DNA from: Nocardioides pocheonensis
Lineage (GTDB): Bacteria > Actinomycetota > Actinomycetes > Propionibacteriales > Nocardioidaceae
Length of the DNA stretch: 64,000 bases
Direction of reading: 5' to 3'
Assembly (NCBI RefSeq): GCF_003725535.1
Contig: NZ_RJSF01000044.1
Location: forward strand, 210,419 to 274,418
The notes under the pieces are model-generated. The model was not told where the DNA came from and did not search any database. It worked only from the letters and a program-made list of their open reading frames with translations. Positions 62,675 through 64,000 of this stretch are shown in pieces; the stretch's first letter is position 1; the number at the start of each line of letters is the position of its first letter. The position numbers and the translations under genes are program-made.

Positions 62675-63187
62675 ATGTCGGACCTGAAGGCCACGCTGCA
62701 CACCAACCGCGGCGACATCGTCATCGACCTGTTCCCGAACCACGCCCCTGCGACCGTCGAGAACTTCGTCGGCCTGGCCGAGGGCACCAAGGACTACCAG
62801 GCCGACGGCGGCAAGACCGGCCGGTTCTACGACGGCCTCACCTTCCACCGCGTGATCGACGGCTTCATGATCCAGGGCGGCTGCCCGCTCGGCACCGGCA
62901 CCGGCGGTCCGGGCTACACCTTCAAGGACGAGTTCCACCCGGAGCTCGCCTTCACCAAGCCGTACCTGCTCGCGATGGCCAACGCCGGCCCGGGCACCAA
63001 CGGCTCGCAGTTCTTCATCACGGTGCAGCCGACGACCTGGCTGAACAACAAGCACACGATCTTCGGCGAGGTCGCCGACCAGGAGAGCCGCGACGTCGTC
63101 GACGCGATCGCCACGACGCAGACGGGCCCGGGCGACCGTCCGGTGGACCCGGTCGTGATCGAGTCGGTCGAGATCACCCGGGGCTGA
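62675..63187 (+). CDS. ppiA: peptidyl-prolyl cis-trans isomerase (cyclophilin)
   Basis: 170-residue cytoplasmic cyclophilin. Active-site motifs FHRVIDGFMIQGG, LAMANAGPGTNGSQFFIT and HTIFGEV; the Arg and Phe/Gln residues required for catalysis are present. ATG 62675 follows TGGAAGG. A 186-nt gap separates it from the divergent Ala/Lys-rich gene. Equivalent to Rv0009 after the gyrA cluster. Confidence 0.95.
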   Translation: MSDLKATLHTNRGDIVIDLFPNHAPATVENFVGLAEGTKDYQADGGKTGRFYDGLTFHRVIDGFMIQGGCPLGTGTGGPGYTFKDEFHPELAFTKPYLLAMANAGPGTNGSQFFITVQPTTWLNNKHTIFGEVADQESRDVVDAIATTQTGPGDRPVDPVVIESVEITRG

Positions 63188-63201
63188 CCTCCGCTCCTGC
63201 C

Positions 63202-64000
63202 ATGACCGAACCCGTCGCGCCCCCGGTCTGCTACCGGCACCCGGACCGCGAGACCTGGATCCGGTGCCAGCGCTGTGACCGGCCGATCTGCCCGGACTGC
63301 ATGAACTCCGCAGCCGTCGGGTTCCAGTGCCCGAACTGCGTGAAGGAGGGCGCCCGGACCACGCGGTCCGGCCGGGCGCCGTACGGCGGCGCGCCCTCGG
63401 CCAACCCGGCGCTGACGTCGATCGGGCTGGTCGTGCTCAACCTCGCGGTGTGGGTCTCGATCAGCGCGGCCGGCGGCGGGGGCTCCAGCCTGGTCGACCG
63501 GCTGGCGCTGCTGCCGCAGACCACCCTGTTCGGCAACCCCGACGGGTCGGCCACCACCGTCGAGGGCGTGTCCGGCGGGGCGTACTGGCAGCTGCTCACG
63601 TCAGCGTTCAGCCACGTCGCGGTCTGGCACATCGCCTTCAACATGATGGCGCTGTACTTCCTCGGCCCCCAGCTCGAGATGGTGCTGGGCCGCGCACGCT
63701 TCCTGGCGATCTACCTGCTCTCCGGCCTGGCCGCCAGCACGGCGGTGATGTGGCTGTCCAACCAGCACACCCAGACGCTGGGAGCATCCGGGGCGATCTT
63801 CGGCCTCATGGGCGCGCTCCTCGTCGTCGGGCTGAAGATCCGCGCCAACGTGCAGCAGCTGGTCTTCTGGATCGGGCTGAACGTCGTCTTCACGGTCACG
63901 GCCGGCTCGTACATCTCCTGGCAGGGCCACTTCGGCGGCCTCGTCGGTGGCGGCCTCCTGGCCGGCCTGGTCGTCTACGCCCCGAGGCAAGGACGAGCGG
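63202..64000 (+). CDS. rhomboid family serine protease (cut by right edge)
   Basis: 266 codons visible. The N-terminal zinc-finger-like region (CYRHPDRETWIRCQRCDRPICPDCM, then CPNCV) is a B-box-type domain frequent in actinobacterial rhomboids. Membrane helices follow, with the catalytic serine in GASGAIFG and the catalytic histidine in WQGHFGGLVGGG. HIAFNMMALYFLG carries the conserved HxxxN-type helix. ATG 63202 starts 14 nt after ppiA, suggesting cotranscription. The C-terminal end lies outside the window. Confidence 0.92.
   Translation, partial: MTEPVAPPVCYRHPDRETWIRCQRCDRPICPDCMNSAAVGFQCPNCVKEGARTTRSGRAPYGGAPSANPALTSIGLVVLNLAVWVSISAAGGGGSSLVDRLALLPQTTLFGNPDGSATTVEGVSGGAYWQLLTSAFSHVAVWHIAFNMMALYFLGPQLEMVLGRARFLAIYLLSGLAASTAVMWLSNQHTQTLGASGAIFGLMGALLVVGLKIRANVQQLVFWIGLNVVFTVTAGSYISWQGHFGGLVGGGLLAGLVVYAPRQGRA

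Overview
The window is a continuous, very GC-rich, gene-dense stretch of actinobacterial chromosome around the replication origin. Gene order matches the Streptomyces and Mycobacterium oriC neighbourhoods: cca, DUF6049, murJ, pseudokinase, sigM, anti-sigma, trxB, trxA, cwlM, parB, parA, rsmG, khpB, yidC, yidD, rnpA, rpmH, dnaA, dnaN, gnd, recF, DUF721, gyrB, gyrA, DUF3566. Three points favour a Nocardioides-like member of the Propionibacteriales over a mycobacterium: gnd lies between dnaN and recF, the MurJ pseudokinase is a separate gene, and a FemX-type bridge enzyme is present. The genus is an inference; no rRNA gene is present to confirm it.

Layout. 1-5.1 kb: start of rpsF (S6), endonuclease IV, a FemX-type lipid II aminoacyltransferase with an alanine racemase-like partner, and a polytopic membrane protein. 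5.2-9.5 kb: class A penicillin-binding protein, then a PadR regulator in tandem with inositol phosphate synthase. 9.7-15.2 kb: accessory metabolism plus a compact thioredoxin/CsoR-family operon, then cca. 15.3-28.8 kb: envelope and redox block (DUF6049, MurJ, pseudokinase, SigM and its partner, TrxB, TrxA, CwlM), acetyltransferase, aminotransferase and acyltransferase. 28.9-46.2 kb: segregation and replication core with two parS sites, DnaA boxes, and rpmH/dnaA/dnaN/gyrase. 46.3-47.2 kb: tRNA-Ile, a DLW-39 small protein, tRNA-Ala and a decayed tRNA-Ala copy, then a cupin. 47.3-64 kb: accessory region with two SDRs, an MBL hydrolase, SURF1, cobalamin genes cobQ/cobU/cobT under a cobalamin riboswitch, an ECF sigma of the SigG type, an MFS pump, acyltransferases, cyclophilin and a rhomboid protease cut by the right edge.

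Many genes have a TANNNT hexamer 6-7 nt before an ATG or GTG and no Shine-Dalgarno, the pattern of leaderless transcription. Genes inside operons instead have GGAGG-type sites and 1-10 nt overlaps. Two dispersed intergenic repeat families (A and B below) recur through the window. No transposase, integrase, prophage or CRISPR array was seen. The most notable non-standard signals are the thioredoxin/CsoR operon with its palindromic operator, the repeat families, the DnaA-box/parS cluster before parA, a recurrent TTTGTCGACAAA palindrome near oriC, and a 28-codon ORF between the cobalamin riboswitch and cobT.
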